From Typhlomys cinereus (taxonomy: Eukaryota; Chordata; Mammalia; Rodentia; Platacanthomyidae): DNA of 64,000 nt. Within the stretch, counting starts at the first letter, position 1. Each line of letters begins with the position of its first letter. The stretch is taken from positions 1,209,501 to 1,273,500 of the forward strand of contig JALPQD010000240.1 in NCBI GenBank assembly GCA_023101885.1, written 5' to 3'. This document shows, piece by piece, positions 12,188 through 25,122 of the stretch. Position numbers and translations under genes: made by a program. The notes under the pieces were generated by a model, which was given only the letters and a program-made list of their open reading frames with translations, was not told the origin of the DNA and made no database searches.

Positions 12188-12204
12188 CCCCCCCCCCCCC
12201 CCCC
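12188..12204 (+). repeat. Homopolymer C17 run
   Basis: Seventeen consecutive C residues, flanked by GCATG and GTGAC. Confidence 0.95.
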
Positions 12205-13849
12205 GTGACTTAACGTCATTCAGCATCATCCTGTCAACCTCCTGATAGCCTCTGTCCTTCACCCTGCAGACACATACCAGCTGGCAACCAAGCTTTGAAC
12301 AGGAGGCCCTTTTGGGCTTCACATTTAAATCCCAACAACGCCTGTTCCCCAGTTGCAATAATGCATCAGGACAACTAACTCTTCCTCTGTTGCCTACTTT
12401 CATTTACTAGTAATGCTTGTGACCTCAGCAGGAACCTGATTCTTTAAACCCTTAAATCTGCATTGAAAGGCTGGTGGTGGGTGCTTCCGCCTGTGCTAGG
12501 ATGGTGATTTGCAGCGATTGCCTGACATTGATTTTGTCTACTCCTTAATGTCCTTCAAAGCATTTCCAAAGACATCAGAGTAGATCTTTATTTTACTTTC
12601 TGGTTTGCAGTTTGCCTGTTTTGCAGGAGAAAAAGGAAAGTAGCTCATAAACTCTAGGCGGTAACTGTTGGACTGAGCCCAGGATCTAGCATTCTGGGCT
12701 CTCTGTCAGAGTCTAAGCAAGGCATCCACAGAACTCTGGAGTAGTGCAGACTGGGCAGATAGGTGCGTCTTCATGTGTCTCTTTTTGCCTGCAGGACTTG
12801 GCTGCCCCAGTGACCAGACGTGAGCCCTATTGTAGAAAGTATAGAGTTGGAGTGGGAGGATGCCTGGCGACCCTGGTCCTCTTGAGGTTACTACAGCTGC
12901 TCTCATTGTAAAGACCTTTCACAGCAGTGGATGAAACTTTGAGTTTGGTCATGCCACTCTCTTTTTGGCTTACAGTGAAGAAAGCTGAGTAGGTGATAAT
13001 AATTAAAGTGATAATGCAGGATTTAAGGGCTGTTGTTTACAGTGGATTCACACTGTGAACCAGATCAAGGTGTGTCATAGAGGAGTCTGGCTGGAGGTCA
13101 TGTGCTGGTTGGTGGTTGAACTCTTTAGAATCAAGTCTGGACTAGCACACCATGTTTGATACAGCATTTTCATGTGGCTTAGGAACAGACTGTTTTCTGC
13201 CAGGCCAAGTGTTCTTCCCAGTGGTGTGTACACGTCGGGTACTAGGGCTGGTCAAACAGCCGTTCCTTGAGTGGCAATAGGCAGCTCTGTGCTGGGCAGC
13301 GGGAACCTGGATCTGTGTTGTAGAGGAAGGGTGAGCATGCGGAGGAACACGTGGTTGAGATGATTAATGAATCGGTCTCATTCTGTCCAATTTCCCCTGG
13401 AAGTTTGTCTGATTTTCCTCTTCTGAGAGGATAAAGAAAAAGTATGATTTTGAACCTGAACTTTGATGATAAGTTGGATTTTGATGATTACTGTAGCTTC
13501 TGACCCACTTAGGTACTTCCTTTGAGGGCAAGACTTGGTAAACAATAAGATCTGAGAACAAAAGAAACAGCCAGTATGTTCCTTTCAAGAGGATAATTGA
13601 GAAGTAATGCCATGGGTGCATGATGGTGCATGACTAGGCAGTGCCTCCCACCAGCTCTAGCTTTCCTGTGAGTCCAGGCATCCTGTGGGCAGAAGGTGGT
13701 CAGTCCTTGTGTTCTGGAAGAGATCTCAGAGTAGCTGCTCAGACTTGCGAGGCAGAAGGCAAGGCTATCTGCGAGGGAGCGCCAGCCTCCAGGGACAGAG
13801 GTGGGCACGGGCTACATTGTGTTCCAAATGACTGAGCAAGGATTTATAT

Positions 13850-14300
13850 ACCAGCTCGCCTTTTTACATGAAGAAGAAAAGTAATAACGGTCCAAACGTG
13901 AGCATTTGAAACAGTCAGCTGTCCCATGAATAATGGGATAGGTGGAAAGGAGCTCTCTGATTGGATGTCTTAATGAGCACACAGTTTGGGCTGCAGTTTC
14001 CCCTTGACCTTTGCCCTTTATTGACCAAACTGACACTTCATTTTTCACATACTTCCAATTATGTGGGACTTAAGCATTGCCCTCCCTCTTTTATTTCTTT
14101 CCGATGGATAACTTGAGAGTGGTAGAGGCTGCAGAAGATATTTTAATTTGAAAAATTACCAGAGCCACTCAGGTTTAGGTGGTAATCTGAAACTGCTGTC
14201 TTTTTTGCAGTTTTTCAGATGAAAACACAAAGTTAATACTGCTGGTTTTAAAACAACTACTTGAAGAAAAATTAAAGCTGATTTTTAAAACAAAACATTC
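13850..14300. promoter_or_regulatory. Candidate conserved non-coding block with a nuclear-receptor DR1
   Basis: Repeat-free sequence with a DR1-type site at 14005-14017 (TGACCTTTGCCCT), AATTATG homeodomain-type cores and a further TTGACC at 14021-14026. The enhancer role is inferred. Confidence 0.3.
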
Positions 14301-16660
14301 TCATCAACTTATTAACTTTGAAATGAAGAGAAGTATTTAAACAATTCTCTCTTTCTTTCTCTCTTTCTCTCTGTCTTTTGGGACCTTGCTTGCTTCTTAA
14401 GCTTTGCTTCTCTCCTGGGGCTTCTTGTATTTCAGTGGGATTCTAATGTATTTTGGCTAATACACTTTAGAGAAAGTGAGAAAGTAAAATATCACTGTGA
14501 ACACAGGCCAAACATGGCCCCAACCTTCAGACAATAGCTGTGGTCACTCCCAATTGCTAAACACTGGTTATATTTAGTATTAGACTTCAGATTAAGGTGT
14601 GTCTTTTACATGCAGTGCTGGCAGAATAGGAAAATGGCTTTCTGGTGGGAAAAGTCAGGTGTAAAAAAGAGAAAGGGGAAGTTATTATACTCCACATATC
14701 CCTGTTATCAAAGAGTCCATATCACTAACTTATCAGACATGCTGGCTTAGATGTTTAGAGAGCTGTGTTCTCAGGCACCCTTCACAGCATACTCACCTAG
14801 CCTTTTATTGTCTCATCAGCTCTGAGTAATTCTTCTCTCTTCTCCATTTGCTTTCTAATGCCATGAAAGCAGATCATTTTAAAGAAACAGCTACATCATC
14901 TCAAAGTGGTAACTGTGCATTTTAGGGCATGAACTTAGCCATAAGCATTTTCACATTTTCATTGAAAGTGCATCTTCTGTTTATTAGGGACTATCACGAG
15001 TAAACTGGAGGTCATTGTTTTTCATTTTAAACAACCAAATAATGCATTTTAAAATTAGGTATGGCCAAACAGAGTCTCTCTAACATGGAAGGATCTATCT
15101 AAAAAGTGGATAGAGTGTTACCTACTTGATTATGTAGCCCTCTGACACATCCATGGCAAATTTTTACTATAATATGGTAATAAAAGAATCTGTAAAAGAC
15201 AGACAAAGGTTCTGTCTTTCCCTGTAAGGTGACCTCTGTTACAAAGTAACTGCTTTACTTATGAGCTTATTAAAAACTCAAAAAATGAGCTTTTCATAAT
15301 TCACAGGCATTGATGTGAAAATGAGCTGTCCTGTGAATAGTTTTCTTGATCATTTTTAGAACAATTGATTAGCCAAAGCGCTCCTGTCGTTAGTTGACAT
15401 TGACTGATAGCAATTTGTCCCAAGCTCTGAAGGTCAGCTAGATAGCTGGCGTTTTAGCTTGCCTTTCACTGACCTCTGCTGATTCCATTCTCATGTGAGC
15501 GGGCTTGAATAGGCTGACCTCAACTGGAAAAGACAGGACATTAGTCAACCAGATCATTTCTTGCCTTTTCTCTTTGCTTGTCCATTTTTGTGTATATGTT
15601 AACTCAAGACTTGTATTCTTACCAATTTTTATTTACTCAATTTTGAGATTTAAAAGGTATAATATTTATTAAGTGTGACCTTTAAGCTGAAATTCTATTT
15701 TACATTTGGTTTGCATTTATTAGGGGACTTGGGATGTGATACCACAGAATTTGCTACTTGATATTGTTTCCTGTCACCTGTGTAGATGCTTAGGATTTGT
15801 TACAAGGGGTGAATTAGAGCTGTGTTGTTGGTGTAGACTTTAAGGAATATGAATCCCAGCACGCTTTGTAGACTCTTTAAAATTATACTGGCTTCTCTGC
15901 AATTAATTACTTTTTCTTCCAAAACCATTCACTATTTATGATAAATGAAAATTATGAGTAGTGATGGTATAGCAATTTGTCACTCAACTCCATGACTGAA
16001 AGTATGACTGCTTTTCAGGAAAGTTTTAACTTTTTGATTCTGCTCAGTCTGCTGTAACCTATAGGACGGTCCTTTGGCTGGAAGGTCATTCGTGCTCTAG
16101 CAAGAATGGAAGGTAGTTTCCACTGCGATGGACCCTGGAAGTTAACCATTCCTGATGCTCAGGTCTTTTCAAAACTGTAAGGTGTTTCCCAGGACAAGTG
16201 TCTTATAGAAGAATGTATTTGGCACTCATATTCATCTCCTTGATTTACATCATTTTAGACATGGTGTGCTTGCCTTAAAGTCCAGGTCCCGCATCAGGTC
16301 TTCATCTCCTACCTCTGTCTTGCCTGACTTGTGGCTCTTGCATTGGACTCTTAGCTATAAGTAATAGCTTGTTTTTCAGGTTGGGGCTCTGCCAGGTGTT
16401 CCAAGGTCACCACACACAGCTTGTGTTTTAGTTTCTATCCAAGAAAAGAAATAAGGAGAGACTCTGTTGTCCCAGGCGTAGCTTCTTCACATGCTGTCAT
16501 TCCTGGCAAGACAGAAGTAAGGAAGTTAAGTTTAGAGAATCATTCCTTTAACATAGCCGAAGGAGATAAAAAGAGTTTAGAATGATCATTTATTCTACAG
16601 ATGAGTCAAAACATTATGAGAATTGTATTTGGGAGATGTAAAAATATGCCTTCTGGTAGG
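14300..16660. other. AT-rich, repeat-poor intron block
   Basis: I see no SINE, LINE or long microsatellite in 2.4 kb apart from a short CT run at 14345-14378, and no open frame of note. In an intron this crowded with SINEs elsewhere, such a gap may reflect selection against insertions. Confidence 0.4.
15280..15560. promoter_or_regulatory. Candidate conserved non-coding element
   Basis: Within the repeat-poor block, this part has clustered core motifs: CAATTGATTAG, GTTGACATTGACTGATAG, AAGGTCAG and GACCTC, plus two CpGs (AAGCGC, GTCGTT) inside the cluster. Confidence 0.3.
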
Positions 16661-18503
16661 ATCATCAAAATGGATTAAATGCTTTCGCTGTATGTCAGGT
16701 GGCCTGGGAGGCTACAAGTGAGTGGGCGGCACTTGTCTTTAGGAAGCTTGCATGCACTACCAAGGTGTCCTGCAGACACCAACGTGAGTCCCTCTCCACT
16801 TGCCATCAGTCATGTCAGTGTACCACCGTTCTCCCCTCCCCCATACTCCTTCTCATTGATATCTTCAGGGGCTTTTGGCATCTTAGGGAATCCTTTTGCA
16901 GTCTGGCGAAGTCCATGGATACTCAGTCAAGGCAATATGTATAATATTAATGTATTGAAATATATAAATCCATATGGGAAATTATAGTAAAATCTCATTA
17001 TTAACTTTTAAAAATTTTGTGATATAATCATATTAGTACTTTGATAAATGTACATTTAATAATAAAATCTACCAGTAATTTCTTTGTCTATTGCATTTCT
17101 GAGGTAGTGATGATTATAAATGATGTGTTGAAGTATTTGTAACAACTGAACTATGTTATACAAGCTTGATTGTCAATAGGAACAGTTACAGGTCCTACTA
17201 GTAGTGCTATACAGCTATACCTGAAGGGAACACAAATTATAATTAGAGGTTAGTGAGAATGAAAATGTAATTATGTGCTTTCTCTCCTTGAAGCTACTTA
17301 TATCCCATCAGTTCTAACCATAGGTATTCCTGCAGTACAGAGAGGGTCTGAATAGCCAAGTTAAGGACTTTGAAGTTTAATTGAAATATTATATCCAGGA
17401 AGTATTTTTGTGTTCTCCTGGTTTGAGGATGTGACCCTGTCTTGTGCAGCCCCCAGATCCTCTATTCCTATCCCTTCCCATGTGTTGAAATAAGCCATTT
17501 GTGGGTCATTCCTCTGAGAAGATTCCCAGGGAAGGGATTGTATACTCTTCATCTTTGCTATTCTGTAGCCAGTACAGTTACAGTGACTTAGGCACTAATG
17601 GATGCTAACTTATTAAAGAGGACTGGTTTCTAACTGTGATGCATTAGATTCCCTCCAGACTGGTCACTTGAAGAGCTAGAAAGCTCTCCATGTGGAAGTC
17701 TGTCAAAGTGTAGGTAGATGCCAAAGTCTTGCTTGTCTTAGTCATGTAATCTTCAGGGCAATCAAGGAAAGACTCAATGGGAAAATGTTACAGAAGTTGG
17801 TGGTAGTTGGGGATGTGCCTTAATTCACAGCCTTGTGTGATTCATTGTTTTGCTTACCCCTGCTCTGGATACTGGCTTTTGCCTAACCAAAATGATGAGT
17901 GGAAACAGCCACCGCATCTCAGCATCTCCTGTGGGATGTCAGGCTAGGGTGTAAGCGTGGGTTCTGAAGCAGAAACCCTGCAGCAGGAGTAGCTGCCCTA
18001 GGAGGATACTGTATGTCCCATGCCCTTCCCAGTAGCTGATAGAACGTCATCCCCGGGGATGTGATTTTTAGCTCCGACTTTGAATGTATCTCTCTTCCCC
18101 CATGAACACTAGCATTAATTAAGGCTAGTAGTGGAGGTTTGGCTGTTGGCCTAGCAAAAAATAACCCAAACAATAAATTTATGCCAAGCATTTTCCTTAA
18201 AAAGATGTAGGCGTTGTCTGACTCTTGCATTGATTGGTCCCTGAAGTGTATTTGGTGCTGTTGGGTTTTGCTCAAGTGTCTGGCTTTGTGGATTAGTTCA
18301 GTCTTGCATATAATTTTCCATAATTACTTAACCTAAGAGCATTCTATCTGATTAGCACAATTAGCTTTGGCTTTCTCCCATTATCAACCCCTACATATCC
18401 CCTTCTAGACATGACTTAGGACAAACAATGGGGGAGAACTTACTTTGCTTATATCCATAGCAGGAGACAGTATGACCCTATATACCATATAATTCTTAAA
18501 AAT

Positions 18504-18690
18504 CTGTGTGTATGTATGTGAATGTATAGTACATGCATGTGTGTGTATATTTGAAAGTATGATGTATATGGTTTGTGTGGTGTGTGAATGTTCATGTGAA
18601 TATCATACATGTTCATGTGTGGTATATATGTGTGCTCATATGTGTGTTCCTTTGTGGTGTATGTGTGCACGTTCATGTGTAGGTTGTGGT
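18504..18690 (+). repeat. Degenerate TG/ATG-rich tract
   Basis: Imperfect TGTG, TATG and CATG units with no pure run longer than about 10 bp. Reading frames across it encode only Cys/Val/Met-biased low-complexity peptides. Confidence 0.8.
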
Positions 18691-18846
18691 AGAAACCAAC
18701 AAGAGGGAACCTGCCTCAACAAAGTGGAAGACGAGAAATGACTCTTAAAAGTTGTTCTCAGACCTCTACACACAAGGGTAGATACACACACACTACACTA
18801 ACTTTTTTTAAAGTTAGAATGTAGCAAAAGGAAAACAAGAATTCTT

Positions 18847-19070
18847 GGGGCTGGGGGTTTAGCTCAGTTGGTAGAGTACTTTCCCAGCATGAGTGAAGTC
18901 ATGGGCTATGCCTCTAGTACCAAATAAAACTAGGTGTGGTGGATACACATGTTAAAATCCCAGCATTTGGAATGCGGAGGCAGGAGGATCATAAGTTCAA
19001 AATCATGCTTAGCTACATCACAAGCTCAAGGCCCACATGTGACACTGACGACTATCTCAAAAGAAGTCAG
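18847..19070 (+). mobile_element. ID-B1 composite SINE (B4-like)
   Basis: An ID head (GGGGCTGGGGGTTTAGCTCAG, GTAGAGTAC) runs directly into a B1 body (TAGGTGTGGTGGATACACATG, GCGGAGGCAGGAGGATC, ACTATCTCAAAAG). The order is ID first, B1 second. Confidence 0.8.
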
Positions 19071-19174
19071 TCATGAGATGGGACAGAAAAACATGTTATA
19101 TGATCATGTGCAGTTACTAGAAGCAGACAGCTAAATTGACATAGATCTTCAAACACCCAAAACTAAGTATGGAG

Positions 19175-19525
19175 TACAGGTCTGTAGAGATAGGTCACTG
19201 GATAAGAGTGTTTGCTGTGAAAACATGATGACCCAAATTCAAATACCCAACACCCATATAAAAGAGTCCAAAAGGCCTCACATACCTGTAACTCCTGCAG
19301 TTGAGGGCCAAGATAAGTGGTTTATGGGAGTTTGCTGCTCAGTCAGCCCAGCCAATCTAAGAAGCTATAGAGAGGTACTGTTTCCTTCAATTAAGGTGGA
19401 GAATGTTATTGCAGGTCATTTGATGTCATCCTTTGGTTTCTGTGAGCATGCAAACTCACACAACATGTGTATACACACATCTCTCTCTCTCACACACACA
19501 CAATCATGCACATATAAGTCTATAA
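19175..19525 (+). mobile_element. RSINE1/B4-like SINE
   Basis: Head GTCTGTAGAGATAGGTCACTG, body phrases GCTGTGAAAACATGATGACC, CACCTGTAACTCCTGCAG-like text, CAGCCAATCTAAGAAGC, AAGGTGGAGA and a CACACA end (19486-19501) match the order of RSINE1-type elements. The subfamily is uncertain. Confidence 0.65.
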
Positions 19526-19619
19526 CAAAGTATGGAAAATAATTAGGTTATAAGATTTACAGTATTTCGACTGAATCATAATTATCCCCTTACATAGAAT
19601 AAGACGTTCAACAACATCT

Positions 19620-19695
19620 TCATGGCTCCTCATCCCCTCAGCTCCTAGCACAGTGCTGCAAATACACTAACAGCTGATAAATATTTGATGCCTTG
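19620..19695 (+). mobile_element. Ancient L2-type LINE 3' end
   Basis: CTCCTAGCACAGTGCTGCAAA followed by CTGATAAATATTTGATGCC parallels the conserved L2 tail. It is old and diverged. Confidence 0.5.
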
Positions 19696-22479
19696 ATTTG
19701 ACTAGTGGTGTGCATCATCTTGGTCCATTCATATTCTTAATGTCTTGGCATTTGTCAGTCTCAATTGTCATGGTTGACACAGACAGCAGCCTGTCTCAAT
19801 GTGACCCAAGACGCTCATTATCGTGTGATGTGGGAAGGGCTTGCTCCACTTCTCGGTCTCCTCATGACCACTTTGTGGTAGGTCAGCCCTTCCTCCCTCT
19901 GCTTGGGGCCAGGAAAGCAGGTGAGAACATTCCTGTTGCTCTTTTCTCCAGAGACAGTTTCATGGAGTCAGAAAGCTTCAGATGCTGAGGGGTTGAGTTG
20001 GGTGCCAGAATGGCAAGGTCTAGGGACTGCAGCCTTTCAAAAGAAAACTCCGATGATATGTAGTTTCACATTCCAGCATTAAGTGGCAGCACGAATATAA
20101 ATGCAGCATGAATAGAAGATATTGTTTGATATTATGGATTTTCTGTTTATGAATGGAATAGTGCTAAAGATGTAAGAGCCAAGAACAAAGTCTGATTAAC
20201 TTGATGAACATGAACAGAACATCTATGACCCACCAGCACTGTTCTAGAAAGTGAGGACTGTCGGTCCAGAGGGAAACCAAGTAGCTATTAAAAATAAGGA
20301 TGTTTAGTGAGCAAGTAGTTCCACAGGACCCAGTGAACTGGCAAAGATGCAGCCTGCTGGCATGTCATGCGCATGGCCTGACTCTCACCATCTTTCTCCT
20401 GGAGCCTGCATAGAGCTTCGAGATTGGTCCTTCGCTGGACCAACTGTTTTCATTGTTTTGGTCACTGGCTCCTTTTCTAGTGCTGGACTTGGGGAAAAAA
20501 GTGTTTGAAATGACTGATCGCCTACTTAGCTCTACTAAGGGAATGGTCTCCATGGAAAGTTGGGACAGATGGAAAAGTGTAGCAGTGACAAATGGTCAGC
20601 CTGGGTAGATGCATGAAGAAGGGAGAAGGCATGCGGTACAGAGGGAAACGCCTGCCGAGCACAGGTCAGATGGGAAGAAGATGCATGTGGCTTGAGGCCT
20701 GAACCACAAAGAGTGCCATTTGGTCTTTCTTCAAGAGGCAGGGGGCTGTCACTAAGCACAGTTTAGGTATAGGGTGGTCAGAACTGAGTAAAGAAGGGAC
20801 CATGGCAGAGAAAGGCAAGTTTTTTAGTTAGTCGAAATATAGACAATCTGAATTAAGGCAGAGAGACGAGCCGATTTGGGGGCAGGATTGGACCAGGTTG
20901 AGAGACTGTGTAGACATAGGAGTCTGAATTAAATGACAAAATTCAGAACACCATCTCGTATGGTCCATGAACACCACTGGTAGGGTCACTACCTTCCTTC
21001 CTACAACCTCAGCTCTGTAGATATAAAGAAAAAGGCAGTTGGTCCCCAGAATCCTATTGGGAACAAGTGGCATTTTTCCTAGTGCTTCTTGCTGCCTACT
21101 TTCTTATGCAGAAGCTTCTGGCTGCAAAGGAACCAGATCCTGAAGGAAAAGAGAGATGCTGCCCACTCTCAGGGCCTGTGCAGAAAGGGAGAGGCTAGCC
21201 ACACTATCATGGGCTATGTGGGAATTCAGTAGTCCTTCATCAGCTAACTGCTCTGCATATGATCCGATTTGCACTTGCTGACAACTGACTGGGGAGTGAT
21301 GGGCATCTTGGTCTCCCAGTGGACACCTCAGTCATTCCTATTTCCCACCTGCTAATTTGACTTTCATGTAAAAATCTTTCAATTACCTGTCCAAGATGAT
21401 TGAAAATGGCACTGACTTTTGCCTGTTGATAAAGCTATAGTTACATTGACTTTTTGACTGAATGCTGAAAAAAGAAGCATATTTTCAAGATATTTAGTAT
21501 TTGACTAAAATCCTATCGCTTGGTGGTTAAGTGTGCATGTACATTGAAAATTCAGCTTTATGTGAGTATGCTTTAAGGGTCTAGAATCTTCGTTTGGCTT
21601 TTTGTCTCTACCATGTTCCTAAGACAGAGGTTTGAGGAGGATTGTTTTGAAAGATCATCCTTTACTTTGTTTCTAGATGTCTCCATGCTTTGGGAAGAAA
21701 AGGAACGAGTAGGCTTTGGAGAACACTCATGGCTCCACTAAATGAGGGAGTGTTACCAACAGCTTCATGACAAGAGGAAGCCTTACCTGTAGACTCCGAG
21801 AATATTTCCTGGGTTCATTTTCCCGTACTCAAAGTGTAGGCAATAGGCCTGCCATCTGCAGAGCCGGGTCAGTGTCTTAGCTGCCAGTTGCAGCCCTTGG
21901 ATTTACTTACCATTTTTCCAGGTAGAGGCTACAGGTTGAGTATATCTCCCTTTATAGCTGGAACAATTCTACTTCCGATCTGTAAGTCAAATATGGTGCA
22001 GACTCATGCACTGCCCTGAGCTGAAGGCACAACTCATATCAGTTTGCTTCATGACTGATGGGAAAGAACTGCATCATCTTTATTCCAAATATCAGACTAT
22101 TGAGCTGAATATACTGAACGAATTCCAGCACTTTTTAAGTGAAAAGCAAGCACTTTGTAATGTAGCAACGGGGCTGACTTACAGGACAACGCAGCTCTTC
22201 TGGATAGACATACAACCAGAGATTGCTTCTCGGGTCGGGAAAGACAACTCGGCTCAAGAGCTGGGCTGGCATGCAAAGATATGGCTGTACAGTTCACAAA
22301 ATTGCTTTTAATAGAAAACAGGGAAAAACCCTGTGGAATGGCTCTGTGCTTTTTAAGATACACGTTATCGTTGGTGAGAAATTCTAGCAAGAATCCTCTT
22401 GCACTTCCTTATGCTTATTACCCTCACGGTGGGAATGGCATGACAATATTCATTCAGAACTGACTGGTGTCTATAAATA

Positions 22480-22880
22480 AATTTACCCTAATCATAATTG
22501 TTGCAATAGGACTGTTTGATTATCTGCAATGGCCCTGTGCTGTGATAACTTTTGGATTATTTGTTCCTTGAGAACCTCATGTTTATTACCTAATTGAATG
22601 TCAGTAGCAATTGCAGCTCAAGATAAACAAAGATGCAAAACCCTTGTTGACCTTGACTTTTCCATGAGAGGTTGGACTTGATGGCTCTATTGCTGTTGGG
22701 CTGATAAGGGTTACAAACAGTAGTTTAAGGAAAATGTTTTATTCCCAGCGGAAAATGTCGTTTGCTCTGGGAAATGGCCACACACAGATACCTTCTGCCA
22801 GGTTCTCTTTATTCACCTTTATTTGTGTTGCGAGAAAAGGATTTGTGTGAAAAGCCTTTTTATGGCTCTTTAGTTTATAT
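22480..22880. promoter_or_regulatory. Candidate conserved non-coding block with an NR5A/ERR-type site
   Basis: Repeat-free sequence with TGACCTTGA at 22648-22656, GATTATCTGC, CTAATTGAATG, AATTGCAG, GATAAACAAAG and TTTATTAC cores. Motif density and the lack of repeats suggest an enhancer; this is inference. Confidence 0.35.
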
Positions 22881-24010
22881 TTGTACTTGTTTGAATAACA
22901 AGAGAGTGGTATAGTTAGTAAGTAGAATACAATATTAGAAGAAACCAGTGGTGGTGCTGTGGTTTATGATACCCAGTCAAGTGAGCTCTTCTGAAACTGT
23001 CATGCTAATATAAAATTATGTTTCACAGATGAAGATTTTAGAAAAGAAACAACAGACTTATGTTGCTCTTTGTGGTTTTAATTAAAACATAGAGATGTGA
23101 TTGCTGTGTGGTCTCACTAGCAGCAAAGGGAGGCAATAGGCCAGCTGAATATGCACACGGGACACTCCAGGAGTGCACGGGGTAGATAGCAACTGGTGCT
23201 CTTCTCTGAATGTAGCATCTTGGTTCTAGATTTATACCTAGAAGCTTGAGGGGCCTTATAGATTTCCTGCTTGTTGGTGAGGCATCACGCCTCAGTGGAT
23301 CTGCCCTATTTGCTCTGAAAACCCCCACTGCATTTTCGTTCTTAGGAGCAGTGCTTTGGCTCATTGCCATGGGCTTCAACTTTTGCTCTTAAAGTGTTGT
23401 TTTGATGCATAGCGCAGAGATGGCTGAATTGATTTCTGTGCATAAACAGTGGCCTAGATTCTCACCCTGTGGAAATCATGGAATTAAGAACTCTAGGTTC
23501 CTGGAGTGATAAGATGTAAGCAGATGATTAGAGATGCATGGCAAGGAAAAATTAAGATGCTCATTGAATGAAAATAAGGGCGTGTATGGTTTGCAAGTTT
23601 AATGTAAATGTATGCCACTAATATAGCTAATAATTTAATGCTGATATGCAAAATGAAGTAAATATAATTCTAATCATTTCTTATTTGGTATGCTTTCAAA
23701 GAGTTCTGAGAAAAAATGTATTGACTTTAAAATCTTTCCCTTGAAAATATGGTCTTCTAGCAAATGCAGCGCCTATGGGCCTTGTGTGATCCTAACTCCT
23801 TGAGTTTCAGTTTATGTAAAAGTTTGGGGTAATTTGAAATAGTAGAATCTGAGCCAGAATTTTGAACTCTGAGATATTAGGGGATTTATTCATTAGACAT
23901 ACAAACTGAGATCTAACCTTATGTGCTTATTTCAGCAGTCACTAGGATTATTTAAGAATAGAGCTGTTTGTTTATTTGTTCCTGCCTGTGTCTGTGTATG
24001 TATACATGAG

Positions 24011-24012
<2 letters not shown>

Positions 24013-24063
<51 letters not shown>
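24013..24063 (+). repeat. (TG)25 microsatellite
   Basis: Uninterrupted TG run that forms the tail of the adjacent minus-strand SINE. Confidence 0.97.
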
Positions 24064-24065
<2 letters not shown>

Positions 24066-24300
24066 CAGGGCGTTTGAGCATATGTATACAAGAAGGCACT
24101 TGGGTGCTGTGTGTATCTGCAGAGACCAAGAATGATATCAAGAATCACCCTGGGTTTCCAGGCTCCACTGACCATGGCCAGAATTGTAGGCCCTCTCCGT
24201 CATTTCCGCCTGACATTTTTAGGTGGGATTTGGAATCTGAAATCAGATCTTTCTGCTTGCAAGGCAAAGGTTTTAACCACTGAACCATCACTCCAGCCCT
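24064..24300 (-). mobile_element. B2-superfamily SINE, family X copy 2
   Basis: On the minus strand: GGGCTGGAGTGATGGTTCAG head, GCAAGCAGAAAGATCTG, then CAGGCGGAAATGACGG, CTACAATTCTGGCCATGG, GTGGAGCCTGGAAACCC and a CA tail. Same family as copies at 3505, 32595 and 38740. Confidence 0.85.
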
Positions 24301-24853
24301 AGGATTTAATAGTATGCAAACATTTGACGTTGTGGTCTACTTTAAAATACTGATTTCCTTTTGATGAGGCTCAAGACAAATGCTAAATACATCTTGGCAA
24401 CGAGAGGTGATTTGAAGGACATTTTAAAATATAAGCAAAGAAAATCATACTATAAGTAATCAAAAATAATTTTTTCCCATTTTAAAAAACCAACAAAAGA
24501 AAAGCCCCCTTGTCCCCACTCCTTTGCTGTCGCCATGTTCTTAGAGACCTCTTCTGAGAGCAGGTGCTTGGTGGCCCCACTTACTATGGAATGTTTGTGA
24601 GGACAGTGAAGTCTTCATAGTGTGGATGCTGCCACACATGATCATGATGCTGTTGCTTGGCAAATGGAATTTCCCAGGCTTTATTTTCTTTCCCTGCCAC
24701 AGAAAGAATGCAACTTGGAACTTAAAAAAAAATCCCCAGGATTATAGGTGGTTCTCTAGGTCACACTTTAGAAAAGAGCAGAAATGAGGCTATTGCCTCA
24801 GGCCCCTGGTCCCCAGGAGAGGGACACCTGGGACTCTCAACTGCATCAAGGAG

Positions 24854-24854
<1 letters not shown>

Positions 24855-24943
<89 letters not shown>

Positions 24944-25091
24944 GAGAGAAAGAGAAAAGATTGTGTATATATGTATGAATCTGCATATGTATGAGCATGT
25001 GCATGTGTGTATGTATGTATGTGTGTGTGAGAGAAAGGAAAAAAAAGAGCTTGTGTATGTGTGAATCTGTGTGTGACTATATGTGTGTAGT

Positions 25092-25122
<31 letters not shown>

